Positions 1-6,318 of a DNA stretch of 6,318 bases are shown piece by piece. How positions within the stretch are numbered: position 1 is the first letter of the stretch; each line of letters opens with the position of its first letter. Origin of the DNA: an uncultured Oscillospiraceae bacterium. GTDB lineage: Bacteria > Bacillota > Clostridia > Oscillospirales > Acutalibacteraceae. The stretch spans positions 1 to 6,318 of the forward strand of contig USIK01000044.1 of assembly GCA_900554775.1 (NCBI GenBank), in the 5' to 3' direction. The notes below the pieces were generated by a model, which saw only the letters and a program-made list of their open reading frames with translations, made no database searches and was not told the DNA's origin. Both the position numbers and the translations under genes were made by a program.

Positions 1-583
1 TTAAAATGTTTTTATTTTTAAAGTTTGCTCCTCGTGATTTTTGCGCATTTAGTATTTTGTTTGCTTGCTCGAAAACCGTTGGAATGAACCGAAGGGTGAT
101 AGTTATGGTCAAGGCTATGTCCCTTGAGTTAAGCCCGATTAAATTAAGTGGTTTTAAAATTTTTTCAATCGCGAAAGAAATTTCGCTTGGCGAAGTCGTG
201 AACATTAATGCCGAAGCCGTGAAAACTAGCGACATTAACCTAAAAAACACCATAGCGCTATTTTCGACACATTTTTGCGAAATGAAAAATTGCCCTTTCG
301 TTATCAAATTTGAGTGAATTTCAAAAATTATGCCCATCAAAGTTGTTAGCAAAGAAAAGAGCAAAAGTGGCAGGTTTGACTTTAAAAATTTTGAGATTTT
401 AACGCCTGATAGCTTGATCCCCAGCGAGCAAATTAAAAACACAAAAGCCAAAAGAAAAACATTTTTTATGTAAAATGAAAGCGTTGTTACAGCAATTGAG
501 ATTAAAATTTTCGAGCGAGTGTCAAGCCTATGCAGGATGGAATCCCCGGGTATATATTTTCCGATTGTTATTTTTTTAATCAC
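1..583 (-). CDS. ecfT: ECF transporter transmembrane component EcfT, N-terminal part (3' end outside window)
   Basis: EcfT is the membrane scaffold that links the two ATPases to exchangeable substrate-binding S components. About 194 of some 265 residues are visible, with no internal stop. The GTG start at 581-583 gives a family-like N terminus: KYIPGDSILHRLDTRSK (9-25), close to the usual Y-PGDS-lHrLDPRtK. Hydrophobic stretches at about 26-40, 42-56, 71-87, 110-128 and 156-171 fit membrane helices. TTSPSEI (129-135), ALTITITLRFIPT (157-169) and the coupling-helix motif AQKSRGA (180-186), which contacts the ATPases, follow. The start overlaps the ecfA2 stop by 4 bases, and GGTGAT just upstream can serve as ribosome binding site. 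The second coupling motif and last helices lie beyond the left edge. No dedicated S component is seen, so it may serve several. Confidence 0.92.
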   Translation of the reverse strand, partial: MIKKITIGKYIPGDSILHRLDTRSKILISIAVTTLSFYIKNVFLLAFVFLICSLGIKLSGVKISKFLKSNLPLLLFSLLTTLMGIIFEIHSNLITKGQFFISQKCVENSAMVFFRLMSLVFTASALMFTTSPSEISFAIEKILKPLNLIGLNSRDIALTITITLRFIPTVFEQANKILNAQKSRGANFKNKNIL

Positions 584-1422
584 TTTATCACCGCCGACTG
601 CTTAAGAAGCCTTAAAATCTCATTTTTTGCCTCGCTTATTGTCAGAATATTTTCTCTCACGTTATATCCCGCGCTTTTCACAGCTTTCATTATATTAAAA
701 ACTTCAGGGGTGAAATCTTTAATATCTTCGAAATTTTCAAAAAATCCTTTTTTATCGCCATAGTAAGCCGTTTTGCCGTCTTTAAGCATGAGGATTTTAT
801 CCGAAATTTCAATCACTTCTTCTATCACATGAGAAATGAATATAACGCTTTGGCCGCTTTTTTTGCAGTAAGTTTTAATCGAATCAAAAAGGGCTTTTTT
901 GCTTTTAAAGTCACGCCCCGCAGTTGGTTCATCGAGGATTAAAACCTCAGGTTTCATAGCGCAAACGCCTGCGATGGCACACTTTCTTTTCTCGCCGCCC
1001 GAAAGATTAAACGGCGGGCTTTTCAAAATTTCATCTTTAATTCCAAAGGCCGAAGCCATTTCTTTAACCGTTTTTTCGGTTTCTTTTTCGCCAAGGCCCT
1101 TGTTTCTCGGGGCAAAAGCGATGTCGTTAAAAACTGTATCTTCAAAGAGCTGATATTCCGGATATTGAAAAACGATGCCAATTTTAAAACTCATTTCGCT
1201 CGCATTTTCAAAAATATCTTTGCCACCAAGAAAAACCGCCCCACTAAGAGGTTTTAAAATTCCGGCTAAAACGCTAACTAAAGTAGACTTACCCGAACCG
1301 GTTTTACCAATAATCCCCAAAATTTCACCGCTGCCAAGCTCAAAGCTGACGTCCTGCACGGCGGTGATTTTCTTGCCGTTTGCGAGAGTGTATGCGTAAG
1401 AAAGATTTTTAGCAGCAATCAT
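580..1422 (-). CDS. ecfA2: ECF transporter energy-coupling ATPase EcfA2 (CbiO type)
   Basis: EcfA2 is the second ATPase of the ECF energising module. The ATG at 1420-1422 gives 280 residues, the family length; a longer open frame to 1566 only covers ecfA1 sequence in another frame. Motifs: Walker A GKTGSGKST (39-47), Q-loop Q86 in VFQYPEYQLFEDTVFNDIAF, a strong EcfA2 hallmark, ABC signature LSGGEKRK (140-147), Walker B VLILDEP (160-166) with Glu165, and switch His198 in FISH. The D-loop reads TAGRDF where TAGLDP is usual; the aspartate is kept, but Leu and Pro are replaced by Arg and Phe. The TGA stop overlaps the ecfT GTG start in the sequence GTGA, so the two are probably translated in a coupled way. 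Confidence 0.95.
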   Translation of the reverse strand: MIAAKNLSYAYTLANGKKITAVQDVSFELGSGEILGIIGKTGSGKSTLVSVLAGILKPLSGAVFLGGKDIFENASEMSFKIGIVFQYPEYQLFEDTVFNDIAFAPRNKGLGEKETEKTVKEMASAFGIKDEILKSPPFNLSGGEKRKCAIAGVCAMKPEVLILDEPTAGRDFKSKKALFDSIKTYCKKSGQSVIFISHVIEEVIEISDKILMLKDGKTAYYGDKKGFFENFEDIKDFTPEVFNIMKAVKSAGYNVRENILTISEAKNEILRLLKQSAVIK

Positions 1423-1425
1423 TTT

Positions 1426-1433
1426 CTCACCCC
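1426..1433 (-). promoter_or_regulatory. Ribosome binding site of ecfA2
   Basis: GGGGTGAG on the minus strand sits in the 16-base gap between ecfA1 and ecfA2, three bases from the ATG at 1420-1422. It supports this start over the longer open frame that reaches back to 1566 inside ecfA1. Confidence 0.6.
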
Positions 1434-1438
1434 GGAAC

Positions 1439-2257
1439 TTAAAATTTTTCATTTGCGCACTGTTCTTCGCTGAAGGCTTCCAAAGAAACGTCAAAACCAA
1501 GATCTTTAAGGAAAAACAAGATCTCAGCTGACTGAGTGGGGGAGATAAACTCTGTGCAGGACTCATTTAAAAAAATTTCTTCCGGCGTTGCGATTTTTGT
1601 GATTTCGCCGTTTTCGATTAAAACTGTTTTATCAGAAAGCAGCGCCTCGCTCATGAAATGAGTGATCAAAACCACGGTTATTCCTTCGTTTTCATTAAGT
1701 TTTTTTATCAACCTAAGAATGACTTTTCTTCCTTCAGGGTCAAGCATCGAGGTCGGCTCATCGAAAACTATCATTTCAGGCATCATCGCATAAACGCTGG
1801 CTATGTTAAGCCTTTGCTTCTGCCCGCCCGAAAGAGTGTGCGTGAGGCTTTTTTCAAAGCCACCAAGGCCAACTTCTTCCAGAGCACTACTTATTTTTTC
1901 TTTTATTTTGCAGGCTGGAACACACAAATTTTCAAGCCCGAAGGCAATTTCTTCTTCGGCAGTGCTCGCAATGATTTGATTGTCAGGACTTTGAAAAACC
2001 ATTCCAACTTTTTTCCTTATTTCAAAGAGTTTTTCATCATTTTTGGTGTTTTCGCCGTCTACGGTAACGTCGCCACAGCTTGGAATTAAAACGCCATTTA
2101 AATGTTTCGCAAAGGTTGATTTGCCCGAGCCATTCGGCCCAACGACCGAAATAAAATCGCCTTTATTTATTTCAAAATTTATGTTTTTGAGTATCTTCCT
2201 GCCGTTTAACTCATAGCTAACGTTTTTAAGCTCGGTGAATTTACTCAAAGGCCTCAA
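1439..2257 (-). CDS. ecfA1: ECF transporter energy-coupling ATPase EcfA1 (CbiO type)
   Basis: EcfA1 is one of two cytoplasmic ATPases that power ECF-type uptake of vitamins or metals by pairing with EcfA2 on EcfT. In the 272-residue reading: Walker A GPNGSGKST (40-48), Q-loop Q89 within VFQSPDNQIIAS, typical of EcfA1, ABC signature LSGGQKQR (142-149), Walker B MIVFDEPTSMLDP (162-174) with Glu167, and switch His200 in LITH. The C-terminal extension of about 70 residues is usual for this group. The start is uncertain: TTG at 2255-2257 is used here, but TTG at 2246-2248 would give a more family-like N terminus and lies 3 bases after a GAGG. Either choice overlaps the methyltransferase gene (by 17 or 8 bases), suggesting coupled translation. 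The stop is TAA, 16 bases before ecfA2. Confidence 0.95.
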   Translation of the reverse strand: MRPLSKFTELKNVSYELNGRKILKNINFEINKGDFISVVGPNGSGKSTFAKHLNGVLIPSCGDVTVDGENTKNDEKLFEIRKKVGMVFQSPDNQIIASTAEEEIAFGLENLCVPACKIKEKISSALEEVGLGGFEKSLTHTLSGGQKQRLNIASVYAMMPEMIVFDEPTSMLDPEGRKVILRLIKKLNENEGITVVLITHFMSEALLSDKTVLIENGEITKIATPEEIFLNESCTEFISPTQSAEILFFLKDLGFDVSLEAFSEEQCANEKF

Positions 2258-3125
2258 CTCTTTTCAAGCTTTCGCTCATCCAGATGCAAGTGTTGCCTGC
2301 AGGAAGCATAAGCCCGCTCGAAGAAACTTTCAGCCCGATTTCATCAGCCAAAACGCTGCCTTTGTGAGTCTTGTCTATAATCGAAGACATCAAATAAGAG
2401 ATAGCCCCGGCGCAAATTCCTGTGGAATAAGAGTTAATCATCATAAATTTGGCATCGTCTGAAAGAAGCTTGGCGCAAAGCGAAACGAAATCATAGAGTT
2501 TTTCCTCAAGCTTCCAAATCTCGCCTTTCGGGCCTCTTCCGTAAGAAGGAGGGTCCATTATTATTCCGTCGTATTTATTTCCTCTGCGAATTTCTCGCAT
2601 AACGAATTTCTCGCAGTCGTCTACTATCCATCTGATAGAAGCATTTTCAAGCCCGGAATCTTTAGCGTTGCTCCTTGCCCACGAAACCATGCCTTTGGAG
2701 GCGTCCACGTGGCAAACCTTGGCCCCGGCCTTTGCGCAAACGAGCGAAGCACAGCCCGTGTAACCAAAAAGATTGAGAACCTTAAGAGGTTTGCCGTTTA
2801 TCACCTTTTTGAAAAATTCCCAGTTAACCGCCTGTTCAGGGAAGACGCCCGTGTGCTTGAAATTCATGAGTTTAACGTTGAAATTAAGCTCACCGTACTT
2901 GATATTCCAGCTTTCTTCCTTGAGGTTTTTTATTTTCCAGTGGCCGCCGCCCGTGTTTGAACGGTGGTAAACTGCGTTTGCTTGGTTCCAGCGCGGGTCT
3001 TTTTTCTCGGTATTCCAGATTATTTGAGGGTCCGGGCGGATTAAAATTTTGTCGTTCCATCTTTCGAGCCTTTCGCCGTTTGAAGCATCAAGAAGCTCGT
3101 AATCTTTAAAGGTTGTAAATCTCAT
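2241..3125 (-). CDS. Class I SAM-dependent methyltransferase, RlmI/COG1092-like, probably RNA-directed
   Basis: This 294-residue protein has a Rossmann-type methyltransferase domain from about residue 90 to 290. Motif I reads VLNLFGYTGCASL (116-128), the acidic SAM-ribose residue is D141 in HVDAS, and motif IV is DPPSYGRG (191-198), a form common in the RlmI/RlmK branch of 23S rRNA methyltransferases. The first 85 or so residues (YELLDASNGERLERW, then ILIRPDPQIIW) form a short N-terminal region; I see no full PUA domain like that of E. coli RlmI. The target base cannot be named. The ATG is 18 bases after the glmM stop, with a GAAAGG about 12 bases upstream, rather far for a ribosome binding site. 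The 3' end overlaps the likely ecfA1 start. The gene looks intact. Confidence 0.85.
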   Translation of the reverse strand: MRFTTFKDYELLDASNGERLERWNDKILIRPDPQIIWNTEKKDPRWNQANAVYHRSNTGGGHWKIKNLKEESWNIKYGELNFNVKLMNFKHTGVFPEQAVNWEFFKKVINGKPLKVLNLFGYTGCASLVCAKAGAKVCHVDASKGMVSWARSNAKDSGLENASIRWIVDDCEKFVMREIRRGNKYDGIIMDPPSYGRGPKGEIWKLEEKLYDFVSLCAKLLSDDAKFMMINSYSTGICAGAISYLMSSIIDKTHKGSVLADEIGLKVSSSGLMLPAGNTCIWMSESLKRVEAFE

Positions 3126-3143
3126 TTTATTTTTTTACCTTTC

Positions 3144-4484
3144 TTATTTTTCCATCATTTTGCTTATGGTTTCAGCCAGCTTTTTCGTTATTTCTTCGGC
3201 TGCTTCTTCGCTTTCGTGCTCGGTCATAACCCTGATTTTTGGCTCTGTGCCCGATTCTCTTACTACTATTCTGCCTTTATTTCCGATTTCTTTTTTAACT
3301 TCTTCCAAATAGGCTTTTATCTCTTCGTTTTTAGCGAACATGCCTTTTTGACTGAAATTAATTTTAACTGCGGAAGATTTTTGAGGGTATTTTTTCACGA
3401 TTTTTCTTAGTTCCGAGGCTTTTTTGCCTGAAGAAAGCAAAATTTCGATTAATTTAAGAGCCGTTAATTGGCCGTCGCCAGTGGTTGAATTTTCAAGGAA
3501 TATAATATGAAAGGATTGTTCTCAGCCAAGGATGTAGCCCTTTTGAGTCATCCTTTCAAGGACGTATCTGTCGCCAACGTTTGTTTCTTCGAAGCTTATT
3601 TCGTTTTCAGAGCAGAACTTTTTAAGCCCCATATTAGACATTATCGTTCCAACCAAAGCATTTCCTTTCAAAGTGCCGTTTTTCTTCATGTGATCGGCGC
3701 AAATTCCAAGAATAAAATCACCATCAATCACGTTTCCACACTCATCAACAGCAAGGCATCTGTCGGCATCGCCGTCAAAAGCAAAGGCAATGTCATAGCT
3801 TTTTTCTTACACTTTTTCTGCCAAATTTTCAATGTGGGTCGAGCCGCAATTTTCATTGATGTTTATTCCGTCAGGGGAGTGGAAGATGAAATCAGCTTTA
3901 ATTCCAAGCTCGCCGAAAATCCTTTCTGCAGTAAACGAAGAAGAACCGTTCGAGCAGTCCACAAGCACTTTTATTTCCTTTTTTTCAGGTAGTTTTACAG
4001 CATTTTTTATATATTTTGCGTATTTTTCGATTGCATCTGCGCATTTTTCAATTTTGCCGATAGCCTCTGCTTCCGGGAGCAAATCGTCAATGTTTCTAGA
4101 GATTAAATCCTCGATTTTTTCTTCCATCTCGTCAGGGAGCTTATAGCCCTTATTCCCGAAAATTTTAATTCCATTAAATTCAAAAGAATTGTGGGAAGCT
4201 GAAATCATTATTCCTGCGTCGGCTTTTTCTTCCAAAGTAAGGTATGCAACTGCCGGAGTTGGAACAACGCCCAAAGAAACTGCATTTGCGCCCATCGAGC
4301 TGATTCCTGCCAGAAGCGCAGCTTCCAGCATGTTTGATGAAATTCTTGGGTCCTTTCCAACCAAAATCTTCGAGCCTTTGCCCAAAGTATAGGCCACTGC
4401 CATGCCAACTTTCAGTGCAAGGGCGCATGTTAGCTCTTTATTTGCAACCCCTCTTATTCCATCTGTGCCAAAAAATTTACCCAT
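3144..4484 (-). pseudogene. glmM: Phosphoglucosamine mutase, interrupted by two in-frame stop codons
   Basis: GlmM converts glucosamine-6-phosphate to glucosamine-1-phosphate, the precursor of UDP-GlcNAc for peptidoglycan. Read in one frame, the gene has 446 codons plus TAA, the full family length with no net indel. Motifs in order are GTDGIRG (6-12), the catalytic serine loop SASHN (95-99, Ser97 being the residue that is phosphorylated), metal-binding DGDADR (237-242), VGDRYVLE, TTGDG, and phosphate-binding RESGTEP (409-415). Two internal stops break it: TAA at codon 226 (3807-3809), just before the metal loop, and TGA at codon 321 (3522-3524). The TGA stands where the family has the second Gly of LGGEQSGH. 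That loop also reads SFH instead of SGH. The first piece (225 residues) has the catalytic serine but no metal loop, so it should not be active. The later pieces have only GTG or TTG starts without a clear ribosome binding site. Readthrough or sequencing error remain alternatives. Confidence 0.88.
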
Positions 4485-4492
4485 TTAAAAAA

Positions 4493-5500
4493 TTACCTCC
4501 AAAGTTTTTCTTGTTTGTTGTATCCCATATGATTATATGCCGCTTCGGTCACGCATCTTCCTCGAGGAGTGCGGTTTAAAAAACCTATTTGCATCAAAAA
4601 CGGCTCGTAAACATCTTCAATCGTTATGGCTTCTTCGCCTATTGCAGCCGCCAAGGTTTCAAGGCCTATTGGCCCGCCGCCATAAAGCCTGATTATCGTG
4701 TCGAGGATTCTTCTGTCGTTCCAGTCAAGTCCCAGAGCGTCAATTCCAAGCCTGTCAAGGGCTTCCTTCGCAGCGTCGTGAGTTATCTTCCCGTCGTTCA
4801 TAACGAGCGCAAAGTCACGCACCCTTTTCAAAAGCCTGTTTGCAATTCTCGGCGTACCTCTTGAGCGCGAGGCTATTTCCAAAATGCCGTCATCTTCGTA
4901 TTTCGCTTTTAAAATCGAAGCGCTCCTTTTGACTATCGAAGCAAGCTCGCTGTTATTATACATTTCAAGCCGCAAAACCACACCAAAACGGTCGCGCAAA
5001 GGAGCACTCAGCTGCCCAGCACGAGTTGTTGCACCAATTAAAGTGAATTTCGGAAGCTGAAGATGATATGAAGTTGCCATTTGGCCTTTGCCGGTTACTA
5101 TGTCGATTGCGAAGTCTTCCATGGCGGGGTAAAGAATCTCTTCAACGTGCCTTGAAAGCCTGTGAATTTCATCAATGAAAAGAACATCCCCCGGCGAAAG
5201 GTTGGTAAGAAGCGAAGCAAGGTCTCCGGGCCTTTCGATTGCAGGGCCTGAAGTGATTTTGATGTTCACGCCAAGCTCGTTTGCTATTATCATTGAAAGG
5301 GTCGTTTTGCCAAGGCCAGGAGGGCCATAAAGCAAAACGTGATCAAGGGGTTCGCTGCGCATTTTCGCCGCTTCTATGAAAATTTTGAGATTTTCTTTGA
5401 TTTTATCTTGCCCAACGTATTCTTCAAGAGTCTTAGGCCTGAGGCTAACGTCCTCTTCATTTGATAATTCGCTGGGGTCTACAATTCTTTCTTCTTCCAT
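4493..5500 (-). CDS. ruvB: Holliday junction branch migration helicase RuvB
   Basis: RuvB is the hexameric AAA+ motor that drives branch migration of Holliday junctions with RuvA. The 335 residues match the family length. Visible landmarks are the N-terminal [13 protein letters not shown] segment (19-31), Walker [10 protein letters not shown] (59-67), Walker [10 protein letters not shown] (107-115), sensor 1 GATTRAG (156-162) and LRDRFG (168-173) with the arginine finger. The C-terminal winged-helix DNA-binding domain ends with FLNRTPRGR and AAYNHMGY. The ATG is preceded by a perfect AGGAGG 9 bases upstream. The gene is 5 bases downstream of ruvA and 8 bases upstream of the broken glmM; its final codons carry the glmM ribosome binding site. 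No damaging change is visible, so the protein should be active. The stop is TAA. Confidence 0.97.
   Translation of the reverse strand: MEEERIVDPSELSNEEDVSLRPKTLEEYVGQDKIKENLKIFIEAAKMRSEPLDHVLLYGPPGLGKTTLSMIIANELGVNIKITSGPAIERPGDLASLLTNLSPGDVLFIDEIHRLSRHVEEILYPAMEDFAIDIVTGKGQMATSYHLQLPKFTLIGATTRAGQLSAPLRDRFGVVLRLEMYNNSELASIVKRSASILKAKYEDDGILEIASRSRGTPRIANRLLKRVRDFALVMNDGKITHDAAKEALDRLGIDALGLDWNDRRILDTIIRLYGGGPIGLETLAAAIGEEAITIEDVYEPFLMQIGFLNRTPRGRCVTEAAYNHMGYNKQEKLWR
4495..4500 (-). promoter_or_regulatory. Ribosome binding site of the glmM pseudogene
   Basis: GGAGGT on the minus strand overlaps the last codons and stop of ruvB, 10 bases before the ATG at 4482-4484. The translation start signal of glmM is therefore still intact although the reading frame is broken further on. 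Confidence 0.8.
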
Positions 5501-5505
5501 TTAAA

Positions 5506-6111
5506 TCAGCCTCCTTTTCCAATGTTTTTAAGCGTCATGCTTATCATTTCGTCAACCGAAAGATTCTGGCTAAGGTTTGCAAGCCATGGCGTTATTTCAG
5601 GCTTTGAAAATCCTAAAGACATCAAAGCATTTAAAGCCTTGGCTTTGTTGCCTGCCGTTGTTGAAGACGGCATCTCGGCGATGCTTTCGGTTTCTTCTGA
5701 AGAATTTATTTTCGAAAATTTATCTTTTAGCTCCAAAATTATTCTCTTTGCAGTTTTTGCGCCAATTCCCGGTGCAGAAGTCAAAGCTTTGCTGTCTGCG
5801 TTTGAAATTATGCCCGCAAGTTCGCTTGAAGGGAAGCACGAAAGTATCCCGAGCGAAGCTTTTGGCCCCACGCCTGAAACCGAAATCAAAAGTTTAAAGT
5901 GTTCAAGCTCGATTTCGCTTGAAAAACCAAAAAGCTCAACGCTATCTTGGTGCACATTTAAATATGTATAAACCGTGACTTCTTCGGTTTTTTCCCTCAA
6001 AGCCGCCTGCGTGAACAAAGAGCTCATGCATTTGTATCCAACTCCGCCGCACTGAACAACCAGAAAGTTGTCTTTGGCAAGCATTATTTTGCCGGTTAAA
6101 CTGTATATCAC
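5506..6111 (-). CDS. ruvA: Holliday junction branch migration protein RuvA
   Basis: RuvA binds four-way DNA junctions as a tetramer and loads the RuvB motor for branch migration. The chosen GTG start gives 201 residues, the normal length, beginning VIYSLTGKI like the family's MIYSLTGKI; the open frame to 6186 is mostly ruvC sequence in another frame. Domain I (about 1-63) is an OB fold with the VQCGGVGYKC strand. Domain II holds two helix-hairpin-helix motifs, SGVGPKAS (79-86) and PGIGAKTAKR (114-123). After a variable linker rich in Ser, Thr and Glu, domain III (about 155-201) is the RuvB-binding three-helix bundle, with the ALNALMSLGFSKPE segment. The acidic pin between the OB strands reads NVHQDSVELFGF, so the first acidic residue of the usual REDA is Gln. 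The gene ends in TGA 5 bases before ruvB. Confidence 0.95.
   Translation of the reverse strand: MIYSLTGKIMLAKDNFLVVQCGGVGYKCMSSLFTQAALREKTEEVTVYTYLNVHQDSVELFGFSSEIELEHFKLLISVSGVGPKASLGILSCFPSSELAGIISNADSKALTSAPGIGAKTAKRIILELKDKFSKINSSEETESIAEMPSSTTAGNKAKALNALMSLGFSKPEITPWLANLSQNLSVDEMISMTLKNIGKGG
5510..5515 (-). promoter_or_regulatory. Ribosome binding site of ruvB
   Basis: A perfect AGGAGG on the minus strand overlaps the last codons of ruvA and stands 9 bases before the ruvB ATG at 5498-5500. This fixes the ruvB start and points to translational coupling of ruvA and ruvB. Confidence 0.85.
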
Positions 6112-6118
6112 TTTACTG

Positions 6119-6318
6119 TCACACTCCTGTAAATTTATTTTTCGAAATAAGCCCCGCAACGTAGTGCCTTCCAAGTGATTGCACATGGCAAATGCCCGCG
6201 GCTAAGGCGTCGGCGGTATCGTCAGGTTTGGGGACTTCTTTTAAATTAAGAAGCCTTGTAACCATGAGCATAACCTGAGGCTTCAAAGCTCTGCCGTCGC
6301 CTGATAGGGCGCATGTTA
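6119..6318 (-). CDS. ruvC: Crossover junction endodeoxyribonuclease RuvC, C-terminal part (5' end outside window)
   Basis: RuvC is the dimeric endonuclease that cuts Holliday junctions in the last step of homologous recombination, working with RuvAB. Only about 65 C-terminal residues are visible. The frame starts with a segment like [12 protein letters not shown] and continues through [16 protein letters not shown] to [11 protein letters not shown]. The acidic pair in the DDTADALA segment matches the last two catalytic, metal-binding aspartates of the family (equivalent to D138 and D141 of E. coli RuvC), and the ICH ending is typical. A tail of about 25 residues follows before TGA at 6119-6121. 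The gene lies 7 bases upstream of ruvA, and its last codons contain the ruvA ribosome binding site, as in many ruvC-ruvA-ruvB operons. Seen: motif and order. Inferred: that the unseen N-terminal part is intact. Confidence 0.93.
   Translation of the reverse strand, partial: TCALSGDGRALKPQVMLMVTRLLNLKEVPKPDDTADALAAGICHVQSLGRHYVAGLISKNKFTGV
6124..6128 (-). promoter_or_regulatory. Ribosome binding site of ruvA
   Basis: AGGAG on the minus strand lies inside the last codons of ruvC, 12 bases before the GTG at 6109-6111. The spacing is a little long, but no other good site is nearby. It supports the GTG start over the longer open frame that reaches back to 6186. Confidence 0.6.

Noticed and set aside
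1423..1566. Longer EcfA2 start at 1566
   Set aside because: The extra 48 residues come from ecfA1 sequence in another frame; ATG at 1422 has a ribosome binding site and matches the family.
1658..2089. Plus-strand open frame of 143 codons opposite ecfA1
   Set aside because: It is antisense to the ATPase motifs of ecfA1; the Phe- and Asn-rich product looks like a by-product of that coding sequence.
3522..3524. UGA read as glycine (code of Gracilibacteria/SR1) because TGA sits at a conserved Gly in glmM
   Set aside because: TGA is the natural terminator of ruvC, ruvA and ecfA2 at family-normal lengths, and glycines elsewhere use GGN. The other stop in glmM is TAA, which this code would not explain.
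3522..3524. Selenocysteine at the glmM TGA
   Set aside because: The family has Gly here, no catalytic Cys, and no clear SECIS-like hairpin is seen just downstream; it would not explain the TAA at 3807 either.
3807..3809. Programmed frameshift in glmM
   Set aside because: The coding sequence before and after each interruption is in the same frame, so a frameshift would not restore the protein.
3507..3992. Plus-strand open frame of 161 codons spanning both glmM stops
   Set aside because: It is antisense to recognisable glmM sequence, has no family resemblance I can see, and no convincing ribosome binding site.
5522..5971. Plus-strand open frame of 149 codons opposite ruvA
   Set aside because: It mirrors an intact, well-conserved ruvA and shows no protein-like motifs.
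6112..6186. Longer RuvA start at 6186
   Set aside because: The extra 25 residues overlap the conserved end of ruvC in another frame and are not part of the RuvA family; GTG at 6111 gives the usual N terminus.

Overview
The window is one tightly packed gene block, all on the minus strand, so it is read from high to low coordinates. It is AT-rich (by eye around 40% GC) and has no intergenic gap above about 18 bases. The genes look like those of a low-GC Bacillota, Clostridia-like bacterium. The evidence for this is a group II ECF transporter module (ecfA1-ecfA2-ecfT), strong AGGAGG-type ribosome binding sites, frequent GTG/TTG starts, and Clostridia-like GlmM and RuvA/B sequences. Genus cannot be told from this sequence. 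TGA ends three genes and TGG encodes tryptophan, so the standard bacterial code applies.

Reading order is: 3' end of ruvC (cut by the right edge), ruvA, ruvB, a broken glmM, a short RlmI/COG1092-like methyltransferase, ecfA1, ecfA2 and the 5' two thirds or so of ecfT (cut by the left edge). RuvC, RuvA and RuvB form the Holliday-junction branch-migration and resolution machine. GlmM would make glucosamine-1-phosphate for peptidoglycan precursors. The methyltransferase probably acts on RNA. EcfA1/EcfA2/EcfT form the energising module shared by vitamin and metal uptake transporters; no substrate-binding S component is in view. Adjacent genes overlap or lie 7 to 18 bases apart, which suggests one transcript with translational coupling. 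No promoter or terminator could be identified.

The notable point is glmM. It keeps its full family length (446 codons plus stop) in one reading frame and most of its motifs, but carries two internal stop codons, TAA at codon 226 and TGA at codon 321. A phenylalanine also replaces the glycine in the sugar-binding loop next to the second stop. All other genes in the block look intact. This suggests recent, selective loss of a normally essential cell-wall gene, as seen in host-restricted genomes, unless the bases are sequencing errors. I found no mobile element, CRISPR array, RNA gene or clearly novel multi-gene system.
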